DNA of 64,000 nucleotides from Aequorivita sp. H23M31 (GCF_004022485.1 NZ_CP034951.1:2852001-2916000), one strand, 5' to 3'. Shown: positions 8,848 to 19,141, counted from the first letter of the stretch. Translations and numbers: made by a program. The notes: generated by a model from the letters alone, not told the origin.

Positions 8848-9489
8848 ATGGCTAGAAGAGGAACACCTGAAGTTAACGCAGGGTCTATGGCAGACATCGC
8901 ATTCCTGTTGCTTATCTTTTTTTTGGTAACTACTACCATTGAGAAGGACAAAGGTATTGCGAGACAATTGCCGCCAATAGAAGAAATTGTAAACCCTCCG
9001 AAAATTAAGGAAAAAAACTTGTTTATCGTTAACGTAAACAGACAGGATCAGCTTTTGGTTGACGAGAACCTTATGGAGCTTAAAGACCTTCGAAAAGCTG
9101 CCATTAATTTTCTAGACAATGGCGGGGCACCTCAAGGTTCTCCAGAATATTGCGATTATTGTAAGGGAGGGATGCCTGACAATCCGAATAAACACAGCGC
9201 GAAATCATCAGATAATCCAGATAAAGCGGTTATCTCTGTTCAGAATGATAGGCTTACTTCATACAAAATGTATATTGCCGTTCAAAATGAATTGGTTGCT
9301 GCATACAACTATCTTAGAGATAGGGAATCGCAGAGACTATACGGCTGGAAGTTTACTGAAATGACCAAGGCGCTTGACGAAGGAAATTTCAAAGGAAACA
9401 AAGATGCCTTGCAGGATAAACTCGAGGTTATTCAAAAATTATTTCCTCAGAAATTATCCGAGGCTGAACCTAAAAAATCTGGATCTTAA
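8848..9489 (+). CDS. exbD: ExbD/TolR family biopolymer transport protein (first copy)
   Basis: ExbD subunit of 213 residues. It has a short cytosolic N-terminus, then one membrane helix with the proton-carrying aspartate D16 in MADIAFLLLIFFLVTTT, and a periplasmic domain. The periplasmic part is longer than in enterobacterial ExbD (about 140 residues) because of an insertion with two CxxC-like cysteines (EYCDYCKGG, around residue 102). It works with the ExbB channel and the second ExbD. Confidence 0.92.
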   Translation: MARRGTPEVNAGSMADIAFLLLIFFLVTTTIEKDKGIARQLPPIEEIVNPPKIKEKNLFIVNVNRQDQLLVDENLMELKDLRKAAINFLDNGGAPQGSPEYCDYCKGGMPDNPNKHSAKSSDNPDKAVISVQNDRLTSYKMYIAVQNELVAAYNYLRDRESQRLYGWKFTEMTKALDEGNFKGNKDALQDKLEVIQKLFPQKLSEAEPKKSGS

Positions 9490-9499
9490 ATATTTATAA

Positions 9500-9973
9500 A
9501 TGGCTAAGTTTACAAAGAAAAAAGACGGCGGATTACCTCCGATTTCTACAGCTTCCCTTCCGGATATTGTATTTATGCTACTGTTCTTTTTTATGGTGGT
9601 AACAGTATTGCGGGATGATAATTTGTTGGTCCAGAATAATTTGCCAAAGGCAGATCAGGTCGAGAAATTGAAAAAAGATAGATCGGTTTATATCTATGCG
9701 GGAAAGCCCAGTGCAAGATATCAGGAGAAATACGGATCTGAACCAAAAATTCAAATCGGAGATAAATATACGGACCTAAGCAACCTAAAATTTGCATTGA
9801 CCGAGGCTCGTCAGAAATTATTACCTGAGTTACAGGACAAAGTAATGGTTGCCTTAAAAGTTGATGAGAAGACCAATACAGGTATGGTTACCGATATAAA
9901 ACAACAATTACGTGATCTTAATATGTTGAAGATTATCTATATTACCACTCCAGGTAATGAGGTAAACCAATAA
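9500..9973 (+). CDS. exbD: ExbD/TolR family biopolymer transport protein (second copy)
   Basis: Second ExbD, 157 residues, with the conserved aspartate D22 at the start of its single membrane helix (LPDIVFMLLFFFMVVTVL) and a C-terminal periplasmic domain. Two unlike ExbDs next to one ExbB suggest a heteromeric ExbD dimer, an arrangement frequent in Bacteroidota. The operon ends at a strong terminator right after this gene. Confidence 0.92.
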   Translation: MAKFTKKKDGGLPPISTASLPDIVFMLLFFFMVVTVLRDDNLLVQNNLPKADQVEKLKKDRSVYIYAGKPSARYQEKYGSEPKIQIGDKYTDLSNLKFALTEARQKLLPELQDKVMVALKVDEKTNTGMVTDIKQQLRDLNMLKIIYITTPGNEVNQ

Positions 9974-9993
9974 CCTATTTAAGTTTTTAAAAG

Positions 9994-10035
9994 AGCGCCT
10001 TGTCTTTAATACTTACGGACAAGGCGCTTTTTTTA
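9994..10035 (+). terminator. Rho-independent terminator after the exbB-exbD operon
   Basis: Perfect 11-bp stem AGCGCCTTGTC/GACAAGGCGCT with a 13-base loop followed by seven or more T residues. Confidence 0.93.
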
Positions 10036-10088
10036 TTTCTAATTTCTTAAAATACCGCTATCTTTAACATTCAGACAGCTTCAAAAAA

Positions 10089-10787
10089 ATGCGATATTTC
10101 TGGATTCTATTTTTACTCCCTTTCATTGGGTTTTCCCAAGAAGATTCTGGGACTTTGACCGATGATGTCCAAGGCGATCTAAAGTATCGAGATGATCAAT
10201 TCTATTTTGGGGTTACCTATAATCTTCTTATGAATACCCCTCCGGGAATAAATTCTAGAGGTCTTACAGGGGGTGTTCACGGTGGATTTCTAAGAGATAT
10301 GCCTATTAACAAAAAGCGCGATCTGGCAATAGCGGTTGGTTTCGGTTTGGCATACGACCAGTTTGGACAAAATTTGTTTATAGGAGAGGATTCTAATGGA
10401 GAATCGATCTTTAGAATTCTTGATGGGAGCGTAAACTACGACCAGAACCGTCTTGGAATGGCTATGGTCGAAATGCCTTTTGAGTTTAGATGGCGAACTT
10501 CCACACCTACAGATTATAAATTTTGGAGAATTTATGCCGGTGCGAGAATTGGATATGCCTATTGGTACAAAGCCACTTTTAGACAACCTGGAAACGGTGT
10601 AAACCAGACCAAAATTCCTGAATTTAATCCTGTACGTTTATCAGCTACGTTAAGTTTTGGATATAGCACCTTTAACTTTTTTGTCTCATATAGTCTTAAT
10701 CCATTCTTCAAAGATGCTTATTTGGTAGAAGGAGAAAATATTGACTTAAGGGCGCTAAAAGTGGGGCTGATATTTTATATTCTATAG
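10089..10787 (+). CDS. porT: PorT-family outer membrane beta-barrel protein
   Basis: Protein of 232 residues with a signal peptide ending in GFSQ and alternating beta-strand pattern up to a C-terminal aromatic/hydrophobic strand (ALKVGLIFYIL), typical of an eight-stranded outer membrane barrel. Length and strand motifs (GVTYNLLMNTPPGINS, GARIGYAYWYKATF) fit the PorT/SprT group, which is needed for type IX secretion. Position just after an exbB-exbD operon also fits. The wider OMP_b-brl family is large, so the specific T9SS role is a good guess rather than proof. The 3' end overlaps the convergent neighbour by six bases. Confidence 0.75.
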   Translation: MRYFWILFLLPFIGFSQEDSGTLTDDVQGDLKYRDDQFYFGVTYNLLMNTPPGINSRGLTGGVHGGFLRDMPINKKRDLAIAVGFGLAYDQFGQNLFIGEDSNGESIFRILDGSVNYDQNRLGMAMVEMPFEFRWRTSTPTDYKFWRIYAGARIGYAYWYKATFRQPGNGVNQTKIPEFNPVRLSATLSFGYSTFNFFVSYSLNPFFKDAYLVEGENIDLRALKVGLIFYIL

Positions 10788-11387
10788 CCACATATTAAAT
10801 AAAACAAACTGGGGCAGCGCACCCAGCAACAATCCCACGCTCAGTTCCGGATAGGTATGCGCATCCGCTTGCAATCTTGAGGAAGCGACCCATCCATTTA
10901 CGAAAAAAAAGAAGCTTATGGCAGGTAATAGGTTTATTTTAAAATGCGCGCTAAGCCCGATCAAAAACATCAGAATCCCAGCTACACCTATTTGATGTAA
11001 ACTAACCTTTACCTTAAACAATACCATAATAAGGGCCGAAAAGGCGGAAAATAGGATTCCTATAAAGAAAAAGTACAGCTCTGGACTATCATAGGGATTG
11101 AAGACCATTTTGATGATAAGCAATAATAGAACGCATTGGATCATTAACGGAAACTTGCGTTCCTTTACATCTTTTAAATAAATTGATTCTACAAATCCCA
11201 GACTGCGAAGTAAAAAAAACACTACTATTGGTATTATTACCGAAATAATAGTAAGTGCAAAAAGATTGGTAATTACCATTTCCTGCTCTACAAATCTTGG
11301 GGTTATATAGAAGTAAATGGCCGTTCCCATGATGGGAATTAGTAAAGGATGAAAAAGGATTGAACCGAGTTTTAGAAATAACTTCAT
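10782..11387 (-). CDS. PAP2-superfamily-like integral membrane protein
   Basis: Protein of 201 residues with about six membrane helices. Three blocks resemble phosphatidic-acid phosphatase type 2 motifs: KDVKERKFPL, then SLHQIGVAG, then SSRLQADAHTYPEL followed by a Gly-rich helix. The last recalls the SRxxxxxHxxxD motif, with Glu in place of Asp. These would give a lipid phosphate phosphatase fold. Because the motifs deviate, activity is uncertain. Its start shares a base with the rpoN stop, so it is co-transcribed with rpoN. Confidence 0.7.
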   Translation of the reverse strand: MKLFLKLGSILFHPLLIPIMGTAIYFYITPRFVEQEMVITNLFALTIISVIIPIVVFFLLRSLGFVESIYLKDVKERKFPLMIQCVLLLLIIKMVFNPYDSPELYFFFIGILFSAFSALIMVLFKVKVSLHQIGVAGILMFLIGLSAHFKINLLPAISFFFFVNGWVASSRLQADAHTYPELSVGLLLGALPQFVLFNMWL

Positions 11388-12850
11388 CAGATTTCCTTTC
11401 TGAGCCTGGCCACGGGAACATCTAATTGTTCCCTATATTTTGCGATGGTTCTTCGTGCTATTGGATATCCTTTTTCCAATAAAATCTTAGCAAGTTTATC
11501 GTCGGTAAGGGGTTTCCGTTTATCCTCTTCCGCAATGGTCATTTCAAGAATCTTTTTGATTTCCCGAGTGGAAACATCCTCACCCATTTCATTTTTCATG
11601 GATTCGCTGAAAAATTCTTTTATCAGTTTTGTACCATAAGGCGTATCCACGTACTTGCTGTTTGCGACACGGGAGACAGTTGAGACATCCATATTGATTT
11701 TGTCTGCAATGTCTTTTAGGATCATTGGTTTTAGTTTGCGTTCATCACCGCTTAAAAAATATTCCTTTTGGTGATTCATAATGGTGTTCATTGTTACAAA
11801 CAAGGTCTGTTGCCGCTGTTTTATGGCATCGATAAACCATTTTGCCGCATCGAGTTTTTGTTTAATAAACATTATCGCCTCTTTCTGTTCCTTCGATTTA
11901 TCCTTTGCCTCCTTGTAGCCTTTCAGCATATTCGTATAATCGTGCGAAATATGGAGTTCAGGCGCATTTCGCCCATTGAGGGTTAGGTCCAATTCGCCAT
12001 CAATTATCTTGATGGCAAAATCGGGAATCACGTGTTCAACAATTCTAGTATTGCCAGAATAAGTTCCACCCGGCTTTGGATTCAATCCTTCTATTTCGCG
12101 AATTGCTTCCCGGAGTTGGTCTTCTGTAATATTAAATTTTTGGATAAGTTTTTTATAATGTTTTTTGCTGAATTGTTCGAAAGCGGTTTCCATAATTTCT
12201 ATGGCCAAGGTAACTGACGGAGTAGGTTCTTTTCGCTCTAATTGAAGTAGCAAACATTCTTGAAGGTCGCGGGCGGCAACGCCAGGTGGATCCAATTCCT
12301 GAACAATTTTCAGTACTTTTTCAACTTTATCTTCTGAAGTATAAACATTTTGGGTAAAAGCTAGATCATCAACAATATCCTCGATCTCTCTTCTTATATA
12401 GCCACTCTCATCTACGCTGCCCACAAGAAATTTGGCTATTTCCACCTCATCCTCGTCCAGTCGGTAGGTATTGAGCTGTTGTAATAAATATTGGTTAAAG
12501 GAAGTTCCTGCAGCGTAAGGTATTTGACGGTCCTCATCATCTGCACTATAGTTGTTCGCCGAAAGTTTATAACTTGGAATTTCGTCATCACTTAGATAGT
12601 CATCTACGTTAATGTCCGTTTCGATTACTTCAGTGCCATCATCATAATCTTCTTCATAACTATCATTGTCAAATTCATTCCCAAAATCCTCACCTTCCTC
12701 TTTCCCACCTTCAAGAGCAGGATTTTCTTGCATTTCCTGTGAAATCCGTTGTTCAAAAGCCTGCAAGGGAAGTTGAATCATCTTCATCAACTGGATTTGT
12801 TGGGGAGATAATTTTTGTGAGAGTTTTAAATTTAACTGCTGTTTTAACAT
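11387..12850 (-). CDS. rpoN: RNA polymerase sigma-54 factor
   Basis: Alternative sigma factor of 487 residues. The order is typical: region I rich in Gln/Leu (MLKQQLNLKLSQKLSPQQIQ), an acidic region II (about 50-105), the core-binding domain, a helix-turn-helix, and the RpoN box ARRTIAKYRE near the C-terminus, which reads the -24 element. It needs AAA+ activators; none is encoded in this window. It lies between asnS and the PAP2-like gene on the same strand. Confidence 0.95.
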   Translation of the reverse strand: MLKQQLNLKLSQKLSPQQIQLMKMIQLPLQAFEQRISQEMQENPALEGGKEEGEDFGNEFDNDSYEEDYDDGTEVIETDINVDDYLSDDEIPSYKLSANNYSADDEDRQIPYAAGTSFNQYLLQQLNTYRLDEDEVEIAKFLVGSVDESGYIRREIEDIVDDLAFTQNVYTSEDKVEKVLKIVQELDPPGVAARDLQECLLLQLERKEPTPSVTLAIEIMETAFEQFSKKHYKKLIQKFNITEDQLREAIREIEGLNPKPGGTYSGNTRIVEHVIPDFAIKIIDGELDLTLNGRNAPELHISHDYTNMLKGYKEAKDKSKEQKEAIMFIKQKLDAAKWFIDAIKQRQQTLFVTMNTIMNHQKEYFLSGDERKLKPMILKDIADKINMDVSTVSRVANSKYVDTPYGTKLIKEFFSESMKNEMGEDVSTREIKKILEMTIAEEDKRKPLTDDKLAKILLEKGYPIARRTIAKYREQLDVPVARLRKEI

Positions 12851-12960
12851 AGTATAATCGATACTTCAATAAAGATAATTAATCCGACTGCTTTCTACGA
12901 TAAGTTCTTATTTTTACTATCATCTATCAAAGTTATTTTCTTCTTTAGGAAAGCTTAATA

Positions 12961-14403
12961 TTAGAAATCGGCATTGCCGGGAGTTCTTGGATAAGGGATA
13001 ACATCTCGAATGTTCCCCATCCCCGTTGTAAACTGTACTAAGCGCTCGAAACCTAGTCCGAAGCCACTGTGCACGGCTGTTCCAAACTTTCGCAGATCTA
13101 AGTACCAATATAACTCTTTTTCGTCAATATTCATTGCGCGCATCTTTTCCAGAAGTACATCGTATCTTTCTTCTCTCTGCGATCCACCCACAATTTCTCC
13201 TATTCCAGGAAAAAGCACGTCCATAGCGCGCACGGTTTTTCCATCGTCATTTAGACGCATATAAAAAGCCTTAATTGTCGCTGGATAATCAAAAAGGATT
13301 ACTGGCGATTTAAAGTGCTTTTCCACTAAATACCGCTCGTGCTCACTTTGCAGATCTGCACCCCATTCTTCAATAATATATTTGAATTTTTTCTTCTTAT
13401 TTGGAGCGGAATTTTTTAATATATCAATCGCTTCAGTATAGCTTACCCGTTTGAAATTGTTTTCCAACACAAAACGAAGTTTGTCCCGAAGTTTCATTTC
13501 ACTACGCTGATCTTGGGGTTTGTTCTTTTCTTCTTCAATTAAACGGTTCTCTAGAAACTCCAAATCGTCGTCACAATTGTCCAAGGCGAATTTTATAACG
13601 TATTTTATAAAATCCTCCGCCAAATCCATATTGGCATCTAAGTCATTAAAGGCAACCTCTGGTTCAATCATCCAAAATTCCGCCAAGTGCCTACTGGTAT
13701 TTGAGTTTTCGGCCCTAAAAGTTGGACCAAAAGTATATACTTTCCCGAGTGCCATAGCATATGATTCTGCTTCCAATTGGCCACTCACGGTAAGATTTGT
13801 TTCTTTTCCGAAGAAATCCTCTTTATAGTTTACATTTCCGTTTTCATCTAAAGGAATGTTTTTGAGGTCAAGGGCGGAAACGCGAAACATTTCACCCGCA
13901 CCCTCAGCATCACTTCCTGTAATAATAGGAGAGTGCATATAGAAAAATCCATTTTTATGGAAGTATTCGTTGATGGCAAACGCCAGTTTTGAACGTGTGC
14001 GCATCACGGCTCCAAAGGTGTTCGTACGGATACGTAAATGCGCCTGTTCCCGAAGGGTCTCAAGAGAGTGTCTTTTTGGAGAAAGAATTGTCAGCTTAAC
14101 ATCATCTGGGTGAGCTTCTCCCAAAACGGTCAGCTTTGAAACCTGTACCTCTACGGTTTGTCCCTGCCCCTGACTTTCAACCAGCATTCCCACGACCTCC
14201 ACAGCGGCTCCAATAGAAACTTTTCTAAGGAGTTCATCATCAAAATTTTCAAAATCCACTACACATTGCAAGGTTTTGATTGTAGACCCATCACTTAATG
14301 CGATAAATCTATTGCTTCTAAAGGAGCGCACCCAGCCTCGCACTTTTACTTGGTGATGAGTGGGCTCGGTTTTTAACAACTGGTCTATGGTTCTACTTAA
14401 CAT
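12961..14403 (-). CDS. asnS: Asparaginyl-tRNA synthetase
   Basis: Class IIb aminoacyl-tRNA synthetase of 480 residues charging tRNA-Asn. The N-terminal OB-fold anticodon-binding domain is visible ([20 protein letters not shown]). The class II core has [21 protein letters not shown] and the C-terminal motif 3 [12 protein letters not shown]. Length and start are standard for the family. It is followed on the same strand by rpoN after a 110-base gap. Confidence 0.96.
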   Translation of the reverse strand: MLSRTIDQLLKTEPTHHQVKVRGWVRSFRSNRFIALSDGSTIKTLQCVVDFENFDDELLRKVSIGAAVEVVGMLVESQGQGQTVEVQVSKLTVLGEAHPDDVKLTILSPKRHSLETLREQAHLRIRTNTFGAVMRTRSKLAFAINEYFHKNGFFYMHSPIITGSDAEGAGEMFRVSALDLKNIPLDENGNVNYKEDFFGKETNLTVSGQLEAESYAMALGKVYTFGPTFRAENSNTSRHLAEFWMIEPEVAFNDLDANMDLAEDFIKYVIKFALDNCDDDLEFLENRLIEEEKNKPQDQRSEMKLRDKLRFVLENNFKRVSYTEAIDILKNSAPNKKKKFKYIIEEWGADLQSEHERYLVEKHFKSPVILFDYPATIKAFYMRLNDDGKTVRAMDVLFPGIGEIVGGSQREERYDVLLEKMRAMNIDEKELYWYLDLRKFGTAVHSGFGLGFERLVQFTTGMGNIRDVIPYPRTPGNADF

Positions 14404-14531
14404 TCGTAATATTTTGAGGGTGTAAAGATACTTTTAAAAAAAATTCAAAAAAAGTGAAAAGCTCTCGATTCGAAACGGTAATTTCTTATAAACTTTAAGA
14501 GAGAAAATTTGAAATCAGTTTAATTGGAAGT

Positions 14532-16952
14532 TCAATTATTCTCATCATCCTCTTCAACATTCGTTAGGATTTCCAATGCTGGTTTCCTCATAGTTTCTTT
14601 ATTGGCTATACTTCTTTCCAATGAGAGCAATAGTGTAGGAAGCAGTAGCAAATTGGCAAGCATTGCGAAAAGGAGGGTAATGGAAACCAACGCTCCCAGA
14701 GCGACGGTACCTCCAAAACTCGAGATTGTAAATACCGAAAATCCAAAGAACAGTACAATGGATGTGTAAAACATGCTAATAGCACTTTCGCGTAGAGCTG
14801 CAAAAACCGATTTCTTTATTTTCCAATGGTTTGCTACCAATTCCTGTCTATATTTTGCCAAGAAGTGAATGGTATCGTCCACCGAAATTCCGAAGGCAAT
14901 ACTAAAGACCAAGATGGTTGAAGGTTTAATAGGGACCCCAACATAGCCCATAACTCCAGCAGTAATAATTAAAGGTAAAAGGTTTGGAATAAGAGAAATG
15001 ACAATCATTTTAAAACTGCGGAACATCCACGCCATAATGGTAGCAATCAATAAAATAGCTAAAGAGAGCGAGAGAATTAGATTGTTGACCAAATAATGCG
15101 TGCCTTTCTGGAAAACTAAAGCCTTTCCCGTGACTGAAACATTATAGCGATCCGGTGGTAGAACCTTTTCAATTTCCTTATTGAGGTCTTCTTCAATTCG
15201 CTTAAACCTATCAGGATCAGTGTCCTTCATAAACGTTGTAATGCGTGCAAACTGACCTGTCGTATCTACATAACTTTGCAATAGGTTGGTTTCGGTATTG
15301 CTATTCTTGGCGTAAGAAAGGATGAAATTCTTTTCTTGATTGTTAGGGAGTTGAAAATACTCTGGATTACCGTTATAATAAGCTTGTTTAGAGTACTTCA
15401 CGAGATTTACCACAGAAATAGGATTGGCAAACTCGGGAATTTCACTAATATGTTCTTGAAGCTCATCCATCCGCTTTAGAGTGGAAAGGTTCATAACACC
15501 TTTCTTCTTCTTGGTATCAACCATTATTTCAAGTGGCATAATCCCTTCATATTCCTTTTCGAAAAAACGGATGTCCTTAAAAAAATCTGTGTTTTTGGGC
15601 ATGTCCTCGATAAGGCTCCCGGAAATTTTGATGTTGTAAATCCCAATGATACTTACACAAAGCAAGGTTACTGCCGTAATATAGATAGTCATGCGGCGGT
15701 CTCTTACCATACGCTCAATCCATTTTACAAACTTGTTGATCCAATTTTTATTGAGGTGTTTTAGGTGCTTATATTTTGGCACAGCCATATAGCTGTAGAT
15801 GATTGGAATGATAAGCAGGCTTAGCAAAAAGATGGCAACTATGTTTATGGAAGCTACAATACCAAATTCCCGCAATAATTCACTTTTGATCAAGATGAAA
15901 GTGGCGAAACCGCAGGCTGTGGTAAGGTTAGTCATTAAAGTTGCATTTCCCACCTTCGTAATAACCCTTTGTAGCGATTTGGCCTGATTACCGTGCAACT
16001 GGATTTCTTGTTGGTATTTGTTAATAAGAAAGACACAATTGGGAATTCCAATTACGATTATTAAAGGAGGAATAAGGGCCGTAAGTACAGTAATTTCATA
16101 ATGCATGAGTCCTAAAAACCCGAAGGCCCACATTACACCTATCATTACCGTGCACATTGAAATAAAAGTGGCGCGCCAGGATCTAAAAAAGAAAAAGAAT
16201 ATCAAGGAAGTCACCAACAGTGCTCCCCCGATAAATAAGCCTATTTCATCAATAATATTTTGTGAATTCAGGGTTCGTATATAAGGCATGCCCGAAGTGT
16301 GGACCTTAACTCCAGTTTCCTTTTCAAATTTTTGGATCAATGGAATGAGGTCATCAATTACAAAATCTTTTCTTTGGGAAGTGTTTACAATATCCTTTTT
16401 TAGATAAACCGCAGAGCGAATGGATTTTTTATCAGGGCTATAAATAAGTCCGTCGTAAAAAGGAAGTCTGTTAAAGAGGTGATCCTTATATTCTTCTAGG
16501 CTCGCATTTGTAAATATGGAATCTTTTATAAATGGTACCAACTGGAAACTTGTTGTATCCGTTCTCTTTTGAAGTGTTTTGAGGTTTCCTACAGAGAGAG
16601 TAAATTCTACTTCGTCGAACTTCCCAATATCTTTTGATAATTGTTCCCAAGCTTGAAATTTTTTGGGTGTGAAAATGGTAGAGTCCATTACGCCCATGAC
16701 AATGAGGTTTCCCTCTTCGCCAAAATGTTTTAGAAACTCATCGTATTCAAGATTTACGGGATGATCGTCCGGCAACAGATTAGCTTCTGTATAAGTGAAA
16801 CGCATATTCTTCCATTGCAAAGCAAGTAATACTGTGATTATGGCGATAACTACCAGAATCCCCGTGCGGTTCCGCAAAATAAATCGTGCGACGACATTCC
16901 AAAAACCAAAACTAAAAAGTTTGCTCAAAGTAATATTTTTTAGACCCGGCAA
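14532..16952 (-). CDS. MMPL/RND-superfamily membrane transporter
   Basis: Protein of 806 residues with twelve predicted membrane helices in two halves, each with a large periplasmic loop after the first helix, the layout of RND/MMPL exporters. Conserved segments include FGISVDDTIHFLAKYR in the second half (proton-relay aspartates in helix 10) and the matching PPLIIVIGIPNCVFLINKY in the first half. No membrane-fusion protein or outer membrane channel gene is adjacent, so it resembles the MMPL group that moves lipids or hopanoids rather than a tripartite drug pump. Substrate unknown. Confidence 0.88.
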   Translation of the reverse strand: MPGLKNITLSKLFSFGFWNVVARFILRNRTGILVVIAIITVLLALQWKNMRFTYTEANLLPDDHPVNLEYDEFLKHFGEEGNLIVMGVMDSTIFTPKKFQAWEQLSKDIGKFDEVEFTLSVGNLKTLQKRTDTTSFQLVPFIKDSIFTNASLEEYKDHLFNRLPFYDGLIYSPDKKSIRSAVYLKKDIVNTSQRKDFVIDDLIPLIQKFEKETGVKVHTSGMPYIRTLNSQNIIDEIGLFIGGALLVTSLIFFFFFRSWRATFISMCTVMIGVMWAFGFLGLMHYEITVLTALIPPLIIVIGIPNCVFLINKYQQEIQLHGNQAKSLQRVITKVGNATLMTNLTTACGFATFILIKSELLREFGIVASINIVAIFLLSLLIIPIIYSYMAVPKYKHLKHLNKNWINKFVKWIERMVRDRRMTIYITAVTLLCVSIIGIYNIKISGSLIEDMPKNTDFFKDIRFFEKEYEGIMPLEIMVDTKKKKGVMNLSTLKRMDELQEHISEIPEFANPISVVNLVKYSKQAYYNGNPEYFQLPNNQEKNFILSYAKNSNTETNLLQSYVDTTGQFARITTFMKDTDPDRFKRIEEDLNKEIEKVLPPDRYNVSVTGKALVFQKGTHYLVNNLILSLSLAILLIATIMAWMFRSFKMIVISLIPNLLPLIITAGVMGYVGVPIKPSTILVFSIAFGISVDDTIHFLAKYRQELVANHWKIKKSVFAALRESAISMFYTSIVLFFGFSVFTISSFGGTVALGALVSITLLFAMLANLLLLPTLLLSLERSIANKETMRKPALEILTNVEEDDENN

Positions 16953-17026
16953 AGTTACGGATTCTAGATAAGGAGAAGATTTATTAAAGAAGGGAATTTA
17001 TACGAAGAGATGTTCCTAGTGCCGAA

Positions 17027-18292
17027 TTATAATTTAAGATTGAAAGTAAATTTGAAGGACATGTTTCTTTCAAATCCTGGCAGATTGAAATAGCCATAGC
17101 GGTATGCAAAACTCAATCCGAATCCCAAAATAATTTTGTTGAGTTCCAATCCCGATTCATTGTAAAGATGATCCAAGGTGTCAAAAGGAATTCCGAAATG
17201 TTGTTGAGGGTTGCTCATAGTACCAATTGCATGACGAGTTGTAATGGCTAGTTCCGGCTTCCACTTTTCCGTAAATTTAAAACGTCGCAAATTGTGTTTT
17301 ATCTGGATCATTGCCAATTTATCCGAAAAGAACTCCCCAAAATACATTGTTTCAAAACTTTGGACCCCAGCTACGGAAAAACGACCGGTCCAGACTAATT
17401 TGTTGGGTTGGTTGGGATATGAATGGAATAGATGTGTCAATGGCACGTCTCCGGTAGCAAGCAAACCTTCCAAGATAAAACTGGTGGAGGTAAGGTTTTT
17501 GCGTTTAATATAATAATCAAGCTTAATTCCGAATTTTGTATAAGTGAAATCGCCCTTGGCAATACCTTTTATCCCTTGGGTAATTTGTGCACTTATTTTG
17601 GGAAGACCATCAAAATATTCCTTGGTGCCATCTTCATTAGTGAAAAACGCTGTTTTGGGACTGTACCTAAAGGAAATGGAGGCTTCAGAAAGTCTATATT
17701 TATCATAAAGCTTATCATCATCTATAAAGTAATAATTTTCGATATTTTCAATTCGGCTATGTGAAATACGAAATTCCGAAAGCAGTTTGGACGACAATTG
17801 ACTGGATAGATTACCATACCATTCTTCATATTTATAAAACTGTATAATATTTATCGATCTCGGTTCAAAAAGAGAGTATACTCTTGCATCGGTTAAAAAG
17901 TCGAATGCGCCTATCTCTTTGATATCGTTGGTATAGGCCATTTTTACCCAAGTTAATTTTTCTTTATTAATTCGGGCACTGGCACTAAGGCTGTACTTCG
18001 TTTCCGCATCAATAAATCCATAGGCTATATAGCCTCCAAACTTATATTTTTCAAATAGCCTGTCATTTGTTAGGCCTCCCACTCCTAAACGGACTCCCTC
18101 GTGGTGATTATATTTCACCAAAGTCTTTAGGTCGATATCAAAAAAGCCAATTGGGAAGTAACCTGTAGATAGCGGATGCGCTTTTTCTTCCTTTATGGTG
18201 GAGACAGTATCCTTTTTTGTCTGTATTGCCGGGATTTGGGAATAGGCCAAAAACCCAACAAATAGGAAGACAAGAAGGAGGATTTTTGCCAT
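17027..18292 (-). CDS. DUF5686-type outer membrane barrel protein (barrel part only)
   Basis: Protein of 421 residues with a signal peptide (ending near LAYSQ) and a long beta-barrel pattern to the C-terminal strand NMSFKFTFNLKL. The block FFDIDLKTLVKYNHHEGVRL, followed by GVGGLTNDRLFEKYKFGGY, resembles the C-terminal barrel of the DUF5686 family of Bacteroidota. Full-length members are about 800 residues with an N-terminal carboxypeptidase-regulatory-like domain that is absent here. Function unknown. It lies alone between the MMPL transporter and frr on the same strand. Confidence 0.75.
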   Translation of the reverse strand: MAKILLLVFLFVGFLAYSQIPAIQTKKDTVSTIKEEKAHPLSTGYFPIGFFDIDLKTLVKYNHHEGVRLGVGGLTNDRLFEKYKFGGYIAYGFIDAETKYSLSASARINKEKLTWVKMAYTNDIKEIGAFDFLTDARVYSLFEPRSINIIQFYKYEEWYGNLSSQLSSKLLSEFRISHSRIENIENYYFIDDDKLYDKYRLSEASISFRYSPKTAFFTNEDGTKEYFDGLPKISAQITQGIKGIAKGDFTYTKFGIKLDYYIKRKNLTSTSFILEGLLATGDVPLTHLFHSYPNQPNKLVWTGRFSVAGVQSFETMYFGEFFSDKLAMIQIKHNLRRFKFTEKWKPELAITTRHAIGTMSNPQQHFGIPFDTLDHLYNESGLELNKIILGFGLSFAYRYGYFNLPGFERNMSFKFTFNLKL

Positions 18293-18380
18293 AAGGGTAC
18301 GTGAATAAAATGGAATTAAAAGTAAAAATAAAGCGGCATCTAAGCCGCTGTATTTTAATTAGTTTAACGAACCTAAATTA

Positions 18381-18935
18381 TTAGACCGTCATTATCTCTT
18401 TTTCTTTAACTGCCAAAATACCGTCGATTTTCTTGATATGTTCATCGGTCATTTTCTGAATATCTTCTTCCAAGCTCTTTTTTAGATCTTCAGATATTTC
18501 CAAGTTTTTTAGCTCGTTGTTGGCATTTTTACGGTCATTACGGACTCCAATTTTTGCTTCTTCGGCAGCCGCTTTAGACTGTTTGGCCAAATCTTTTCGA
18601 CGTTCCTCTGTCAAAGGTGGAACATTTATAATAACACTTTCTCCGTTGTTCATAGGATTGAAACCTAAGTTTGCAAGGTGGATTCCCCGTTCAATTTCAG
18701 AGATCATTGCTTTTTCCCAAGGTTGGATGCTGATTGTCATCCCGTCCGGGGTACTGACGTTTGCTACTTGGCTCAATGGAGTTGGATTGCCGTAATAATC
18801 GACCATTACACTACCAACCATTGCAGGAGAGGCCTTGCCTGCACGGATGTTTGCAAATTGCTTTTCCAAATGTTTAAGCGCATTCTTCATCGCTTCGCGC
18901 GTACTGTCAATTATAAAATCTATTTCGTCTTCCAT
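18381..18935 (-). CDS. frr: Ribosome recycling factor
   Basis: Splits post-termination ribosomes with EF-G. The start at 18935 gives MEDEIDFIIDSTREAMKN and 184 residues, the family's usual size; the open frame extends 14 codons further but only through unlikely sequence. Typical motifs are visible: NIRAGKASPAMV, VIINVPPLTEERRKDLAKQ and VRNDRKNANNEL. pyrH lies upstream on the same strand, the usual pyrH-frr order. Confidence 0.96.
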   Translation of the reverse strand: MEDEIDFIIDSTREAMKNALKHLEKQFANIRAGKASPAMVGSVMVDYYGNPTPLSQVANVSTPDGMTISIQPWEKAMISEIERGIHLANLGFNPMNNGESVIINVPPLTEERRKDLAKQSKAAAEEAKIGVRNDRKNANNELKNLEISEDLKKSLEEDIQKMTDEHIKKIDGILAVKEKEIMTV

Positions 18936-19118
18936 AACGTTTAAATTAATTTTGGTTTCTTTCAGCCACGAATGCACGAATGTTAATACCTGGTTTTGGT
19001 TAAGGTTTTAGATATAAAATTCAACCTGTGTAATCTACCGACTGTTAGTGAATTAATTTATCAAAATCTATTAATTAGATAATTCTACATATTAATCGTA
19101 AATAAAATTATTTGTGCA

Positions 19119-19141
19119 CCTGCCCGTCCGGCAGGCAGGTT
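19119..19141. repeat. GC-rich palindromic repeat between pyrH and frr
   Basis: ACCTGCC ... GGCAGGT inverted repeat in an otherwise A/T-rich spacer. Related GC-rich palindromes occur near 29165, 34096, 36133 and 60893, so this is a dispersed element; it could also act as a transcript hairpin. Confidence 0.5.

Noticed and set aside
14532..16952. Tripartite RND drug-efflux pump
   Set aside because: No membrane-fusion protein or TolC-like gene adjoins it; the length and motifs fit MMPL-type transporters better.
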